A DNA stretch of 64,000 nt from Oscillospiraceae bacterium (GCA_003514385.1 DOQR01000007.1:124001-188000); one strand, 5' to 3'; shown: positions 43,773 through 52,236, counted from the stretch's first letter. The notes: generated by a model not told the origin, from the sequence alone. Numbers and translations: made by a program.

Positions 43773-44071
43773 AAATGGTGACTCATATAGTATTCTGGGC
43801 GCTTAAAGATGAAGCGGAGGGCCACAGCAAAAGAGAAAACGCGGAGCACATCAAAGAGATGCTTGAAGCGCTCGTCGGCGTTGTCCCTGGACTTATTGAA
43901 GCGAAAGTCGGAATAAACGAAAACGGCGGCAAATATGACGCGGCGCTCTTCTCGAAGTTCGAGAGTTGGGACGCACTGCACGCATATGACAGCCACCCGG
44001 AGCACCTCAAGGTGCGTGCTTTCGTCAAAGCGGTTCGCCTCGAACGCGAGAGCGTGGATTTTGAAAGCTGA
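43769..44071 (+). CDS. Dabb-domain protein (stress-responsive A/B barrel)
   Basis: A 100-residue ferredoxin-like dimeric barrel. It opens MVTHIVFWALKDE and has GVVPGLIEAKVGIN, the core SKFESWDALHAYDSHPEHLK and VRLERESVDFES, which match Dabb proteins. Function in bacteria is mostly unassigned. AGGAGG lies upstream of both ATG 43769 (overlapping the preceding TGA) and ATG 43775. Last gene of the flavoprotein operon, followed by a strong terminator. Confidence 0.85.
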   Translation: MKMVTHIVFWALKDEAEGHSKRENAEHIKEMLEALVGVVPGLIEAKVGINENGGKYDAALFSKFESWDALHAYDSHPEHLKVRAFVKAVRLERESVDFES

Positions 44072-44089
44072 TTTTTATTTTTAACATTT

Positions 44090-44126
44090 AAGAGCCGATG
44101 CCCGAAAAGCCCGGCTCTTTTTCTTT
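44090..44126 (+). terminator. Terminator of the flavoprotein operon
   Basis: AGAGCCG/CGGCTCT with TTTTTCTTTT behind it. Confidence 0.75.
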
Positions 44127-44168
44127 TGTGTGAATAAGCTGTTAATTTTGCTTTTTTTGAGAATTTTG

Positions 44169-44197
44169 TTGTCATATATAGCTTTGTATGCTACACT
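44169..44197 (+). promoter_or_regulatory. Promoter of the membrane-protein pair
   Basis: TTGTCA, 17 bases, TACACT, 74 bases before the 44271 start. Confidence 0.6.
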
Positions 44198-44270
44198 GAA
44201 AGTGCAGAGAGAAGCACAACGGCAGTTATATCCAAAGCTCACTTCAGGCTCTTGAAAGCGAGGTTTTCTT

Positions 44271-44723
44271 ATGGATATCAACGACAATAAATTAAAGAGA
44301 TTTTATACCGTATCCGCCGCTATAGGATATATTCTTTGCGGTCTATACGCGTTCATATACTGTGCATCCTATGAGCTCGTCCATCTGCACCTGCCGATTT
44401 CGTCGGAGTCGGTATTAAGCGGTGTGTTCGATGACTTTTTCTATTTCAGCGAAGCGACTATTATAGTTTTGCTTGTCTTCGCTATCGTCTGCGTGGGGTC
44501 ATATCTCGCGCTACTGTTCATCGCGTTCGACAAAGGGCACCGCCCGCTGCCGTTCAGACTTTCAATCATAGCGTTTGCCGCGTTCGTCATGAGCTGCGCG
44601 GAATTCGACAAGCCCGACACGGATTTGCGTATATTCTGCACCGTGCTGGCGGCAATATTCCTGCTCATAGGCATTTATACTGCTGTGCTTTGCGTGCGCA
44701 ATGTGAAGAGATTAACGAAATAA
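44271..44723 (+). CDS. Four-span membrane protein, unknown function
   Basis: A 150-residue integral membrane protein with four hydrophobic helices (about 15-32, 62-86, 98-112 and 120-142). The ribosome-binding site is weak (GAGG at about 44261). I cannot assign a family by eye; DUF2975-like proteins have a similar size and topology. It overlaps nothing and is followed 14 bases later by a second membrane gene with a better ribosome-binding site. Confidence 0.65.
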   Translation: MDINDNKLKRFYTVSAAIGYILCGLYAFIYCASYELVHLHLPISSESVLSGVFDDFFYFSEATIIVLLVFAIVCVGSYLALLFIAFDKGHRPLPFRLSIIAFAAFVMSCAEFDKPDTDLRIFCTVLAAIFLLIGIYTAVLCVRNVKRLTK

Positions 44724-44737
44724 AAGGAGGGGCTTCG

Positions 44738-45139
44738 ATGAAAAAACTCGGAAAAGTTTTAACCGTGCTGCTGCCTGTCGTCGCTCTGTTTTTGGAGTCG
44801 CTGCCGTACGGTGCGGTTCTGATTTTCAAGGATTTCCCTGACAGGACAATACGAACGACTTACTCATATTTCAGCCCGACCCCTTGGGGCTACGCAAACT
44901 TTCCGCCCGGGATAACGGCGCTTCTCACCTGCGTTTTGCTGATGGCCGCAATCCTGGCGGCGGCAAAGGACAGCCGCAAGGCTCTGCTTCGGGTTTTCGG
45001 CATCTCTCTGGCGGCGGCCGTTATTTCGCCCATGCAGTTGTTATATAATATAAATAATTTCTCCGTCACGGGCTGCCTGATAACAGTCACGCTCGCCGCC
45101 GAATGTGTTCTGTCGGGAGTACTCGCAAGGAGAAAGTAA
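44738..45139 (+). CDS. Small multi-span membrane protein, unknown function
   Basis: A 133-residue protein with four hydrophobic spans: about 8-30 (VLTVLLPVVALFLESLPYGAVL), 60-78, 88-110 and 115-130. GGAGG precedes ATG 44738; the longer open frame begins inside the neighbour and is rejected. Topology resembles other clostridial accessory membrane proteins, but no family is recognised. It shares the operon with the preceding membrane protein. Confidence 0.65.
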   Translation: MKKLGKVLTVLLPVVALFLESLPYGAVLIFKDFPDRTIRTTYSYFSPTPWGYANFPPGITALLTCVLLMAAILAAAKDSRKALLRVFGISLAAAVISPMQLLYNINNFSVTGCLITVTLAAECVLSGVLARRK

Positions 45140-45176
45140 GAAAAATACAGAGCCGGTATCATTGCGATGCCGGCTC
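45140..45176. terminator. Shared terminator hairpin
   Basis: GAGCCGGTATC/GATGCCGGCTC, T-rich mainly on the minus strand, between convergent genes. Confidence 0.6.
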
Positions 45177-45182
45177 CGTGTG

Positions 45183-45338
45183 TTATTTATCTTTACTTTT
45201 TTCGCACTGCGAGCAGCATCCGCTGCAGCCCGAGCAGCCACAGCATCCGCCGCGCTTTTTCTGCCTGCGAATTGAAACTATCGCGAGCACAACGAGCAGA
45301 GCGATAACGGCTATTATAACAAAATCAACGGGTTTCAT
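45183..45338 (-). CDS. FeoB-associated Cys-rich membrane protein
   Basis: A 51-residue protein: one membrane helix (about 4-20) then a basic stretch and a Cys-rich tail, GGCCGCSGCSGCCSQC, followed by charged residues. This is the FeoB_associated family thought to help iron uptake, perhaps by handling Fe(II) beside the FeoB channel. The ATG ending at 45338 overlaps the feoB stop (ATGA), a clear case of translational coupling. The longer open frame upstream lies within feoB and is dropped. Confidence 0.9.
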   Translation of the reverse strand: MKPVDFVIIAVIALLVVLAIVSIRRQKKRGGCCGCSGCSGCCSQCEKSKDK

Positions 45339-47344
45339 GCTATCAGGCTCCCTATCTGATAAACGCCGAACGCGACGAGCCACGCGACAACGCACTGCAG
45401 GATAACTATGCCTATCGTTGCAAGGGTCGAGTTCATCTCACGCTTTATAGTTGCAACCGCGGCGACGCAGGGCGTATAGAGCAGAGTGAACGCGAGGAAG
45501 CTCGCGGCGGTCAGCGGGGTGAACATAGCGGAGAGCGCGCCGCCGAGGGTCGATACGCTCGTGTTGAGCAGGACGGACATCGTGGAGACGACCGCTTCTT
45601 TGGCGGTGAAGCCGGAGATAAGCGCGGTTGCGACGCGCCAATCCGCAAAGCCGAGAGGCTTGAATATCGGCGCGATAAATCTGCCTATAGCGGCGAGCAT
45701 ACTGTTCGCGCTGTCCTCAACGGGGTTAATGCGCGTATCAAAGCTCTGAAGGAACCATATGATAATTGTCGCGACAAATATGACAGTGAACGCGCGCTGG
45801 AGGAAATCTTTCGCCTTCTCCCACAGCAGAAGCGCGACGCTCTTGGGCGACGGGATTCGGTAGTTCGGCAGCTCCATGACAAACGGCACGGGGTTGCCGC
45901 GGAAGGCCGTATTCTTGAGTATCAGCGCGAGCAGGACGCTGAGCACGATGCCCGAGAAATACAGGCATATCATGACGAGCGCGCCGTGTCCCGGGAAAAA
46001 CGCCGCCGCAAAGACCGAATATATCGGGATTTTTGCCGAACAACTCATATACGGGGTCAGCATTATCGTCATCTTGCGGTCGCGGTCGGACGAGACTGTG
46101 CGGGTCGCCATTATCGCCGGGACGGAGCAACCGAAGCCGATAAGCATGGGAACGAAGCTGCGCCCGGAGAGACCGATTTTTCTCAGCGGTCTGTCCATAA
46201 CAAAGGCGATTCGCGCCATATATCCCGTATCTTCGAGAATGGACAGGAAGAAGAACAATGTCACTATTATCGGCAGGAACGAGAGGACGCTGCCGACGCC
46301 CGCGAAGATTCCGTCGATGATAAGGCTATGTATAACGGGGTTGATTCCATAGGCGGTCAGCCCCGAATCGACGAGTCCGGTGAGTTTATCTATTCCGAGG
46401 CTCAGCCAATCGGAGAGCGCGGAGCCGATAACATTGAAGGTCAGCCAGAACACGAGGCACATCACGCCGACGAACACCGGAATGGCGGTATATTTGCCGG
46501 TCAGGACGCGGTCGAGCTTCATGCTGCGGCGGTGCTCCTTGCTCTCGTGGCATTTAACAACCGAGCTCTCGACTACTTTTTCTATGAATTCGTAGCGCAT
46601 TTCGGCGAGCGCGGCGTTTCTGTCAAGCCCGGTATCGTTCTCCATCTCGACTATGCAGTGGTCGAGCAGATCGCGCTCGTTGCTGTCCAGTTCGAGCTTG
46701 TCCGCCATATCGTCGCCGCCCTCAATGAGCTTTGTCGCGCAGAAGCGGCACGGCAGGTCAAGGCGCGAGGAGTGGTCTTCGATAAGATGCACTATAGCGT
46801 GGATGCAACGGTGGACGGGCGATCCGTCCGAACAGAAGTCCCAGACCTTCGGCAGAGTTTTGCTCTTTGCAACCTGCAGAGCCTGATCGACAAGCTCGGA
46901 CACGCCCTCGCCCTTTGCCGCACTTATCGGCACGACGGGAATACCGAGCGCGTCGCTCATTTTCTTGACATCTATTGTGCCGCCGTTCGAGCGCACCTCG
47001 TCCATCATATTGAGCGCGAGCACCATCGGCACGCGCAGCTCGAGCAATTGCAGGGTGAGATATAAATTTCGCTCTATATTTGTGGCATCGACTATGTTGA
47101 TGATGCCGTCGGGCTTCTGATTGAGAATGAAGTCGCGCGAAACTATTTCCTCCTGCGTATACGGACGCAGGGAGTATATGCCGGGCAGGTCGACGACGGA
47201 GCTGTCTTTTGCGCCTTTTATCGCGCCCATCTTCTGATCGACCGTGACCCCGGGGAAGTTGCCGACATGCTGATTCGAGCCTGTCAGAGCGTTGAAGAGC
47301 GTTGTTTTTCCGCAGTTCTGATTACCGACGAGAGCGAATATCAT
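45335..47344 (-). CDS. feoB: Ferrous iron transporter FeoB
   Basis: Fe(II) uptake protein in the cytoplasmic membrane, 669 residues. The N-terminal G domain has GNQNCGKTTLF (G1), GNFPGVTVDQK (G2) and DLPGIYSL (G3), plus NMMDE (G4). After a helical domain come two Gate segments with VGSVLSFLPIIVTLFFFLSI, GFGCSVPAIMATR and SCSAKIPIYSVF, holding the membrane Cys. It overlaps feoA and the downstream Cys-rich gene by four bases each, forming a tightly coupled feoA-feoB-small protein operon. A metal operator lies upstream of feoA. Confidence 0.96.
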   Translation of the reverse strand: MIFALVGNQNCGKTTLFNALTGSNQHVGNFPGVTVDQKMGAIKGAKDSSVVDLPGIYSLRPYTQEEIVSRDFILNQKPDGIINIVDATNIERNLYLTLQLLELRVPMVLALNMMDEVRSNGGTIDVKKMSDALGIPVVPISAAKGEGVSELVDQALQVAKSKTLPKVWDFCSDGSPVHRCIHAIVHLIEDHSSRLDLPCRFCATKLIEGGDDMADKLELDSNERDLLDHCIVEMENDTGLDRNAALAEMRYEFIEKVVESSVVKCHESKEHRRSMKLDRVLTGKYTAIPVFVGVMCLVFWLTFNVIGSALSDWLSLGIDKLTGLVDSGLTAYGINPVIHSLIIDGIFAGVGSVLSFLPIIVTLFFFLSILEDTGYMARIAFVMDRPLRKIGLSGRSFVPMLIGFGCSVPAIMATRTVSSDRDRKMTIMLTPYMSCSAKIPIYSVFAAAFFPGHGALVMICLYFSGIVLSVLLALILKNTAFRGNPVPFVMELPNYRIPSPKSVALLLWEKAKDFLQRAFTVIFVATIIIWFLQSFDTRINPVEDSANSMLAAIGRFIAPIFKPLGFADWRVATALISGFTAKEAVVSTMSVLLNTSVSTLGGALSAMFTPLTAASFLAFTLLYTPCVAAVATIKREMNSTLATIGIVILQCVVAWLVAFGVYQIGSLIA

Positions 47345-47577
47345 TTTTTATCCTCCCCGGTTCTGACTTCTATCTTTTTCGCGTCGTCAACGCGGAGCGT
47401 CAGCTCATAGCCACGCACTCTTATTTCTATCGGATCGCCCATCGGCGCGACCTTCTGGAGCGTCACGCCGGTATGCGGGATGAGTCCCATATCGAGCAAT
47501 CTGCATCTGAGAGCGCCCTCGCCGCCGACGGCGGTTATGACGGCACTCTCTCCTACTTTCAGTTCATTTAGCGTCAT
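47341..47577 (-). CDS. feoA: Ferrous iron transport protein A
   Basis: Small cytoplasmic SH3-like partner of FeoB, 78 residues, with the family blocks VITAVGGEGALRCRLLDMGL and KVAPMGDPIEIRVRGYELTLR. GGGAGG precedes the ATG ending at 47577; the stop overlaps feoB (ATGA). First gene of the operon, behind a strong promoter with a putative DtxR-type operator immediately downstream of the -10 site. Confidence 0.95.
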   Translation of the reverse strand: MTLNELKVGESAVITAVGGEGALRCRLLDMGLIPHTGVTLQKVAPMGDPIEIRVRGYELTLRVDDAKKIEVRTGEDKK

Positions 47578-47592
47578 ATTATCCTCCCGGAA

Positions 47593-47612
47593 AAGTTAGC
47601 CTTGCTTAACTT
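47593..47612 (-). promoter_or_regulatory. Putative DtxR-type operator of feoAB
   Basis: AAGTTAGCCTTGCTTAACTT, a near-palindrome with AAGTTA/TAACTT ends and GC-rich inner arms, placed across the transcription start. It resembles the TTAGCA..TGCTAA sites near 53.6 and 58.7 kb. Confidence 0.55.
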
Positions 47613-47614
47613 AA

Positions 47615-47643
47615 ATTTTACACTCCGATCGGACACTTGTCAA
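47615..47643 (-). promoter_or_regulatory. feoA promoter
   Basis: Minus-strand TTGACA, 17 bases, TAAAAT. Confidence 0.8.
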
Positions 47644-47675
47644 GAAACGGCGGTATATTTGACGAAAGTCGGCGA

Positions 47676-47780
47676 GAAAAATAAAAATCTCCCGAAACGG
47701 CGAGGCTCCGGGAGAATATGTATCTGTTATCACAGCGCGTAAAAAATGACATATCCCGACAGGAAATACCCGCCGGGATA
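47676..47780 (-). terminator. Tandem hairpins after the TPM gene
   Basis: CTCCCG/CGGGAG at 47689-47714 followed by ATTTTTATTTTTC, and TATCCCG/CGGGATA at 47752-47780 followed by GTCATTTTTT, both read on the minus strand. Confidence 0.6.
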
Positions 47781-47793
47781 GCTTTTGTTTTAA

Positions 47794-48687
47794 TCAGAAC
47801 GAGCCGCTGCTGCCGCCGTGGCTGCTGCCTGAGGATGAACTATGCGTGCTCGAACCGCCGCCCGAGCTTCCGAAATCGTTGTCGTTCGACTTCGGGATAG
47901 CCGTGCGCGTGATATGGGAACGGATAAACTGATCGTTGCTCACGGTTATATTCATACTGCCGGGGACGACATAACTGTTCGCCTCCGCCTTGAAGCGAAC
48001 CGTTTTGAGCTCATTTTTATAGTGCATGCCGACCAAGAGCGCAACGACAAGCGCGATAACAATCGAGAGCGGAATCCAGAAGAGCGGAAGCGGTTCTTTC
48101 GACTGAGAGTCCTGCGGTGTTCCGTCGGCATCGTAGCCGTCGGGCATATTGTTCACATCGTAGGGCTCGCCGTTTTCCGCCTGATTGATGCAGTCGTCGC
48201 AGAGGGAAATGAAGCTGTCAAATGCGTCATAATATGTTCCGGCAGAGAGCTTCGGCTGAACAGTACTCATAATATAGTTCTGACCCGCGTCGGTGAATAT
48301 GTTTATGGCGCTTCCCGTTGTGGTTATATGCCACTTGCGGTCGCCCATGCTTATGAGGAACATGATGCCGTCGTGATTATCTCCGCAGCCGTAGCCATAA
48401 TAGTCATAAAAATCGTCAGTATAAGCTTCAATATCTCTATTGTCGAGATTTTCTATCGTGACTATCGCGACATCCATATCCCACTTTGTGCTTATGCTCT
48501 CGAGCTTTGTGAGAAGCCGCTGTTCATCATAATCGCTGAGGATATCCGCGTCGTCGACGAGCAGCGGATAGGCTCTTTCGTTCGCAGCTGTGCCGTAATA
48601 GGGCGGCGCGGGCACAGCGAAAGCCGGGAGAGCGGAAACAAGCACGAGCACACAGGCAAAGACAAACGCCGTTATTCTCTTTTTCAT
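47794..48687 (-). CDS. TPM-domain membrane protein (YgcG/YdjH-like)
   Basis: Secreted-then-anchored protein, 297 residues. An N-terminal signal peptide (about 1-24, cleavage near AFA|VPAPP) precedes a TPM domain (about 40-180; LLVDDADILSDYDEQRLLTKL and DVAIVTIENL). A membrane helix follows near 203-220. The C-terminal tail is Gly/Ser-rich (SSGGGSSTHSSSSGSSHGG), as in YgcG-like proteins. It closes a three-gene operon whose order and types match Bacillus ydjI-ydjG-ydjH, a membrane-stress cassette. Confidence 0.82.
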   Translation of the reverse strand: MKKRITAFVFACVLVLVSALPAFAVPAPPYYGTAANERAYPLLVDDADILSDYDEQRLLTKLESISTKWDMDVAIVTIENLDNRDIEAYTDDFYDYYGYGCGDNHDGIMFLISMGDRKWHITTTGSAINIFTDAGQNYIMSTVQPKLSAGTYYDAFDSFISLCDDCINQAENGEPYDVNNMPDGYDADGTPQDSQSKEPLPLFWIPLSIVIALVVALLVGMHYKNELKTVRFKAEANSYVVPGSMNITVSNDQFIRSHITRTAIPKSNDNDFGSSGGGSSTHSSSSGSSHGGSSGSF

Positions 48688-48702
48688 AAGCCGCTCCCCT
48701 CC

Positions 48703-49797
48703 TTATAAGATGCCCAGCAAATGGACAAGCCACGCGATGCCATAGATGCCCACACTGCCTGCCGCCGTGATAATGGCGACGAGTCTTCTGTATGCGGCTT
48801 TGTCGAGCGGCAGATCGCCGACGAATTTGCCTGTCTGCCCGTTCATCGCGAATGTGTACTGCTTGCCCTGATAAGTGGTATTGAGCAGCCACACGGGGTA
48901 AAGCGCATATTTTGCGGAACTGTGGCTGAGGCTGACGGAGCTCTCGCCCTGACTTACGGTATCATAGCCGGTGACGGTATCCCTGAACAGCTCTTCGATG
49001 CTGCTCTTGACGCGCTCGTTGACTCTGCCGATACTCTGCTCGGCGGTCACATCATATTTATCGGCGAAATATCCGGCAAGATACGCCGTCTGAAAATCAA
49101 CCGCCTCGGAAAGATTATACGGCTCGATTGACTCCATGAGATCGTCCGCCATCTTCTGCGAGCCGTCAACCGGAATAGCCGCAAAATCGGTATATCCGCT
49201 TCTGTAGGCTTTATAATATTTCGTCTCGGTATAGTTATAGTCGCTGTCGCTCCATGTTCTGACTGTCTCGGCGTCATATGTGGCCGATGCGTCGGCATGG
49301 GCATCGAAGAGCCAGAACGGGACATATATGCCCTTTATCTCGTCGATATGATTCTCGTCTTTAAATGTCTTCGGGAGCAGACGCTTGCCGCTGATATGCT
49401 TTTTAAACGCCGCCTTTGCGTCATTCTTGTCGAGTTTGAAGGGAATGACAAGATCGGGTTTAAGCATACCGGAGAACTGCTCCATCATAACCACAGGATT
49501 GCCGCAGAACGGGCAGGCTGTCGCGGCGGTTGTAGCATCGCCGACTATCTCGCCGCCGCAGGATTGGCAGACATAGGAGCGCAGCTCGCTCTCCTCATTC
49601 TCTGTCCACTCGTTCCTGTCTTGAGTCTGCTGTTCATCGTCGGAAGCTGACTCTTTGTCAAGCCCGGCGTCGATGCTCTTGAGCTCCTCCATGGTATACT
49701 CGGAATCGCAATAGGGGCACTTAACTTTTTGCAATTTGCTGTCGAACTCAAGCGCGCCGCCGCATGCGGGGCACTTGTATTCCTGCAAAACAGCCAC
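48703..49797 (-). CDS. Zinc-ribbon membrane-associated protein (YdjG-like)
   Basis: A 364-residue protein with two TFIIB-type zinc ribbons: CPACGGALEF..CPYC (about 8-28) and CQSCGGEI..CPFC (about 77-100), separated by an acidic linker. A large extracellular-type middle region follows, and the end has two hydrophobic stretches (LVAIITAAGSVGIYGIAWLV). ATG at 49812 is open, but GGGAGA lies seven bases before the GTG ending at 49797. Between the SPFH and TPM genes, in the same order as Bacillus ydjIGH. The function is unknown beyond membrane-stress association. Confidence 0.78.
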   Translation of the reverse strand: MAVLQEYKCPACGGALEFDSKLQKVKCPYCDSEYTMEELKSIDAGLDKESASDDEQQTQDRNEWTENEESELRSYVCQSCGGEIVGDATTAATACPFCGNPVVMMEQFSGMLKPDLVIPFKLDKNDAKAAFKKHISGKRLLPKTFKDENHIDEIKGIYVPFWLFDAHADASATYDAETVRTWSDSDYNYTETKYYKAYRSGYTDFAAIPVDGSQKMADDLMESIEPYNLSEAVDFQTAYLAGYFADKYDVTAEQSIGRVNERVKSSIEELFRDTVTGYDTVSQGESSVSLSHSSAKYALYPVWLLNTTYQGKQYTFAMNGQTGKFVGDLPLDKAAYRRLVAIITAAGSVGIYGIAWLVHLLGIL

Positions 49798-49835
49798 TGT
49801 ATCATCTCCCATATGAATCTGGCGGGGTATCTGTA

Positions 49836-51179
49836 TTATTTGATATCGTTATCGTCAAAGATATCGCCGCACTCAGGGCAGAACTTCGGCGGGTGCGCCG
49901 GATCCTCGGGCTCCCAGCCGCACTTGTCGCAGCGATAGAGCGGAGCGCCCGCGGGCTTCTTTGCGCCGCAGTTCGAGCAGAATTTGCCCTTGTTGACAGC
50001 GCCGCAGGAGCAAACCCAACCCTCTGCATCGGCGGGCTTGGGTGCGCCGCACTCGGAGCAGAACTTGCCGGTGTTTATAGCGCCGCAGGAGCATTTCCAG
50101 CCGTCCGCCGCGGGTTTAGCCGCCTGCTGAGCGGATGCCTGCTGCGCTGCCGCCTGCTGAGCCTGCTGCTGTTGACCCATGGCAAAGAGATCCTGGGCGT
50201 TCATTCCGTTACCTGCGTTCATCGCCATGCCCATGCCCATGAAGCCGGTCATTGCGCCCGCCTGGTTGCCTGCCGCGGTCTTCATCGCGTCCGCCTGAGC
50301 GCCGACGAGGGTCGCCGCCGCCATGGTGGGGTCGCGCATAATTGCGGAACGCTGAGCCTGCTTGATGAGTTCTGCATCCTCTTCAGGAAGAGTGACGGAG
50401 CCGAGGGCTATTGTGACGACCTTGAGTCCGCGAAGCTCGCTCCACTTTGCGGAGAGGGCGGCGTTCATCGCATCTTCAAGCTCGGTGTTGTGAGCGACTA
50501 TCTGATTGGGACGAAGCTCGAGCTCGGATAGACGGGCAAATGCGGGCTGAAGCGCGCTGATAAACTCGGTCTTGAGCTGGCTGTCTATCTCGTCGCGGGT
50601 ATAATCTTGCTCGACATTGCCGCAGACATTGGTATAGAAGAGCATGGGGTCGTCTATCTTATAGGAATATACGCCCGAGCAGCGGACTGCGACATCGATA
50701 TCAAGGCCTATCTTCGAATCGACGACACGGAACGGAATCGGGTTCGGAGTGCCGAACTTGTTGTCCATCAATTCCTTGGTGTTGAAATAATAGACACGCT
50801 GATCCTTTCCGGTATCGCCGCCGTAGGTGAAACGCTTACCGATGGTCTGGAATGTCTTTTTAATGCTGTCGCCGAGAGAGCCAGAGAAAATCGAGGGCTC
50901 CGTGGAGGCATCATATGTAAACTCGCCGGGCTCCGCGCAGAGCTCAACTACCTTGCCCTGCTCGACTATCATCATGCACTGTCCGTCCGCAATAGCGATT
51001 CCCGAACCGCTGGTGATGATGTTGTCGCTGCCCTTTGTGTTTGACGATCTGCTGCCGATGCGCTTGTGTCCCTTTGTGACAAGCAACTCTTTCGGCATGG
51101 CCTCGCAATAGAAAAATTCTTTCCACTGATCGGCAAGAACGCCGCCGACCGCACCGGTACCGGCTTTAATAAGTCCCAT
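49836..51179 (-). CDS. SPFH-domain protein with C-terminal zinc ribbons (YdjI-like)
   Basis: A 447-residue cytoplasmic scaffold. The SPFH/virion-core-like domain covers about 20-290 (ITSGSGIAIADGQCMMIVEQ, FGTPNPIPFRVVD, QPAFARLSELEL). A Met/Gln/Ala-rich linker follows, then three zinc ribbons near the C terminus (CSCGAINTGKFCSECG; CSCGAVNKGKFCSNCG; CDKCGWEPE..CPECG). It is the first gene of the envelope cassette; YdjI is thought to tether PspA to the membrane, yet no PspA gene is in the window. AAGGAG precedes the ATG. Confidence 0.85.
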   Translation of the reverse strand: MGLIKAGTGAVGGVLADQWKEFFYCEAMPKELLVTKGHKRIGSRSSNTKGSDNIITSGSGIAIADGQCMMIVEQGKVVELCAEPGEFTYDASTEPSIFSGSLGDSIKKTFQTIGKRFTYGGDTGKDQRVYYFNTKELMDNKFGTPNPIPFRVVDSKIGLDIDVAVRCSGVYSYKIDDPMLFYTNVCGNVEQDYTRDEIDSQLKTEFISALQPAFARLSELELRPNQIVAHNTELEDAMNAALSAKWSELRGLKVVTIALGSVTLPEEDAELIKQAQRSAIMRDPTMAAATLVGAQADAMKTAAGNQAGAMTGFMGMGMAMNAGNGMNAQDLFAMGQQQQAQQAAAQQASAQQAAKPAADGWKCSCGAINTGKFCSECGAPKPADAEGWVCSCGAVNKGKFCSNCGAKKPAGAPLYRCDKCGWEPEDPAHPPKFCPECGDIFDDNDIK

Positions 51180-51248
51180 AGATAAAACTCCTTTTCAATG
51201 TTTATTACTTTATGGGGGTAACTCCCCTTTTTTACGGCTTACATTTTC

Positions 51249-51277
51249 ATTATATTATACGCCGCCGTTTATTTCAA
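51249..51277 (-). promoter_or_regulatory. Promoter of the ydj-like operon
   Basis: Minus-strand TTGAAA, 17 bases, TATAAT. Confidence 0.7.
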
Positions 51278-51370
51278 CAAAAAAGTGCTGTTCCCGGCGA
51301 GTGTCGCAAAAATAGGACAATATGCAAATACGAGCGCGGTAATCTATCGGCCGATACGGAATTTTTTCTC

Positions 51371-51399
51371 TTGATTTTCCGCTCGGAATCGTGTATAAT
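51371..51399 (+). promoter_or_regulatory. tRNA-Leu promoter
   Basis: TTGATT, 17 bases, TATAAT, 20 bases before the tRNA. Confidence 0.75.
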
Positions 51400-51418
51400 A
51401 CATCCGTTGTGAATACCC

Positions 51419-51505
51419 GCCGGTGTGATGGAATTGGCAGACGTGCCGGACTCAAAATCCGGTGGTGGTGACACCGTACCGGTTCGACCCCGGTCACCGG
51501 CACCA
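51419..51505 (+). tRNA. tRNA-Leu (CAA)
   Basis: Class II tRNA of 87 nt with encoded CCA. Acceptor arms GCCGGTG/CACCGGC; anticodon loop CTCAAAA on a CCGGA/TCCGG stem gives CAA; the long variable arm TGGTGGTGACACC is typical of leucine; the T arm has GGTTCGACC. Confidence 0.95.
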
Positions 51506-51548
51506 AAAGTCCACCGTAATTTTGATAGAATTACGGTGGACTTTTTTA
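51505..51548 (+). terminator. tRNA-Leu terminator
   Basis: AAAAGTCCACCGTAATT/AATTACGGTGGACTTTT, a 17-bp perfect stem then TTATTTT. Confidence 0.92.
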
Positions 51549-51583
51549 TTTTAACAAATTGGAATTTGAAGAGGTACTGAACA

Positions 51584-52042
51584 ATGGCACGAGCAAGGTA
51601 TCAGGTCTTGGTCATTCCATATTGCATAGAGGACAGCAGCGTACAATTCTGTTTATTTCGAAGGAGCGATATGGGTATTTGGCAATTCATAGCAGGCGGA
51701 GGAGAAGAGGAGGATATTTCAATCATTGAGTCGGCAAAAAGGGAAGCCTTTGAAGAAGCCGGGATTTCTAAGACATGTAACTTTTTCAAGCTCGACACCT
51801 GCTGCAGCATACCATCCAATTGTTTCAAGAACGCAGAAACAATATGGGGTAAAGAATGTTTCGTCATTCCGGAGTACGCATTTGCGGTGAGAGTAGCGGA
51901 CACTTTTTTGCAGCTGTCTCATGAACATACCGAATATAAATGGCTGACTTATTCGGAAGCTCAAACGGTACTTCGATACGACAGCAATAAGACCGCTCTG
52001 TGGGAACTGAACCGGCGCATTGCGCTTGGAATGTTGAAATAG
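51584..52042 (+). CDS. NUDIX hydrolase
   Basis: Hydrolyses a nucleoside diphosphate linked to another group; 152 residues. The Nudix box is GGGEEEDISIIE..REAFEEAGI, complete for GX5EX7REUXEEXGU. The rest, QVLVIPYCIEDSSVQFCLFRR before and VPEYAFAV..HTEYKWLTY after, resembles dATP/dihydroneopterin-triphosphate pyrophosphatases. Composition is visibly more AT-rich than the neighbouring genes and it sits just after tRNA-Leu, so acquisition by transfer is plausible. GAGG lies nine bases before ATG 51584. Substrate not determinable. Confidence 0.87.
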   Translation: MARARYQVLVIPYCIEDSSVQFCLFRRSDMGIWQFIAGGGEEEDISIIESAKREAFEEAGISKTCNFFKLDTCCSIPSNCFKNAETIWGKECFVIPEYAFAVRVADTFLQLSHEHTEYKWLTYSEAQTVLRYDSNKTALWELNRRIALGMLK

Positions 52043-52137
52043 ATAACTTCCATTTTGCCGCAATATTCAGTTAAAAATACCGTTTCAAGATGGCACTGCA
52101 CCCTTGTACGATTTCTATCAGGATTATAGTTCTTTGA

Positions 52138-52173
52138 CAAAAGAGACCCTGTTCATTGAACGGGGTCTTTTGA
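52138..52173 (+). terminator. Hairpin downstream of the NUDIX gene
   Basis: AGACCCTGTTC/GAACGGGGTCT with a 3-base loop, followed by TTTGATT. Confidence 0.6.
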
Positions 52174-52232
52174 TTGTTACGCAACAGTTGAAAACCCCCG
52201 GTTCTACCGGGGGGGCAACTGTTGCGTAACAA
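52174..52232. repeat. Long palindromic element
   Basis: TTGTTACGCAACAGTTG (52174-52190) is the exact reverse complement of 52216-52232. Inside, CCCCCGGT and ACCGGGGG form a second helix with a 3-base loop. Total stem 25 bp. No coding sequence. It resembles palindromic ends of IS200/IS605-like or related small elements, but no transposase is present. Confidence 0.75.
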
Positions 52233-52236
52233 AAGC

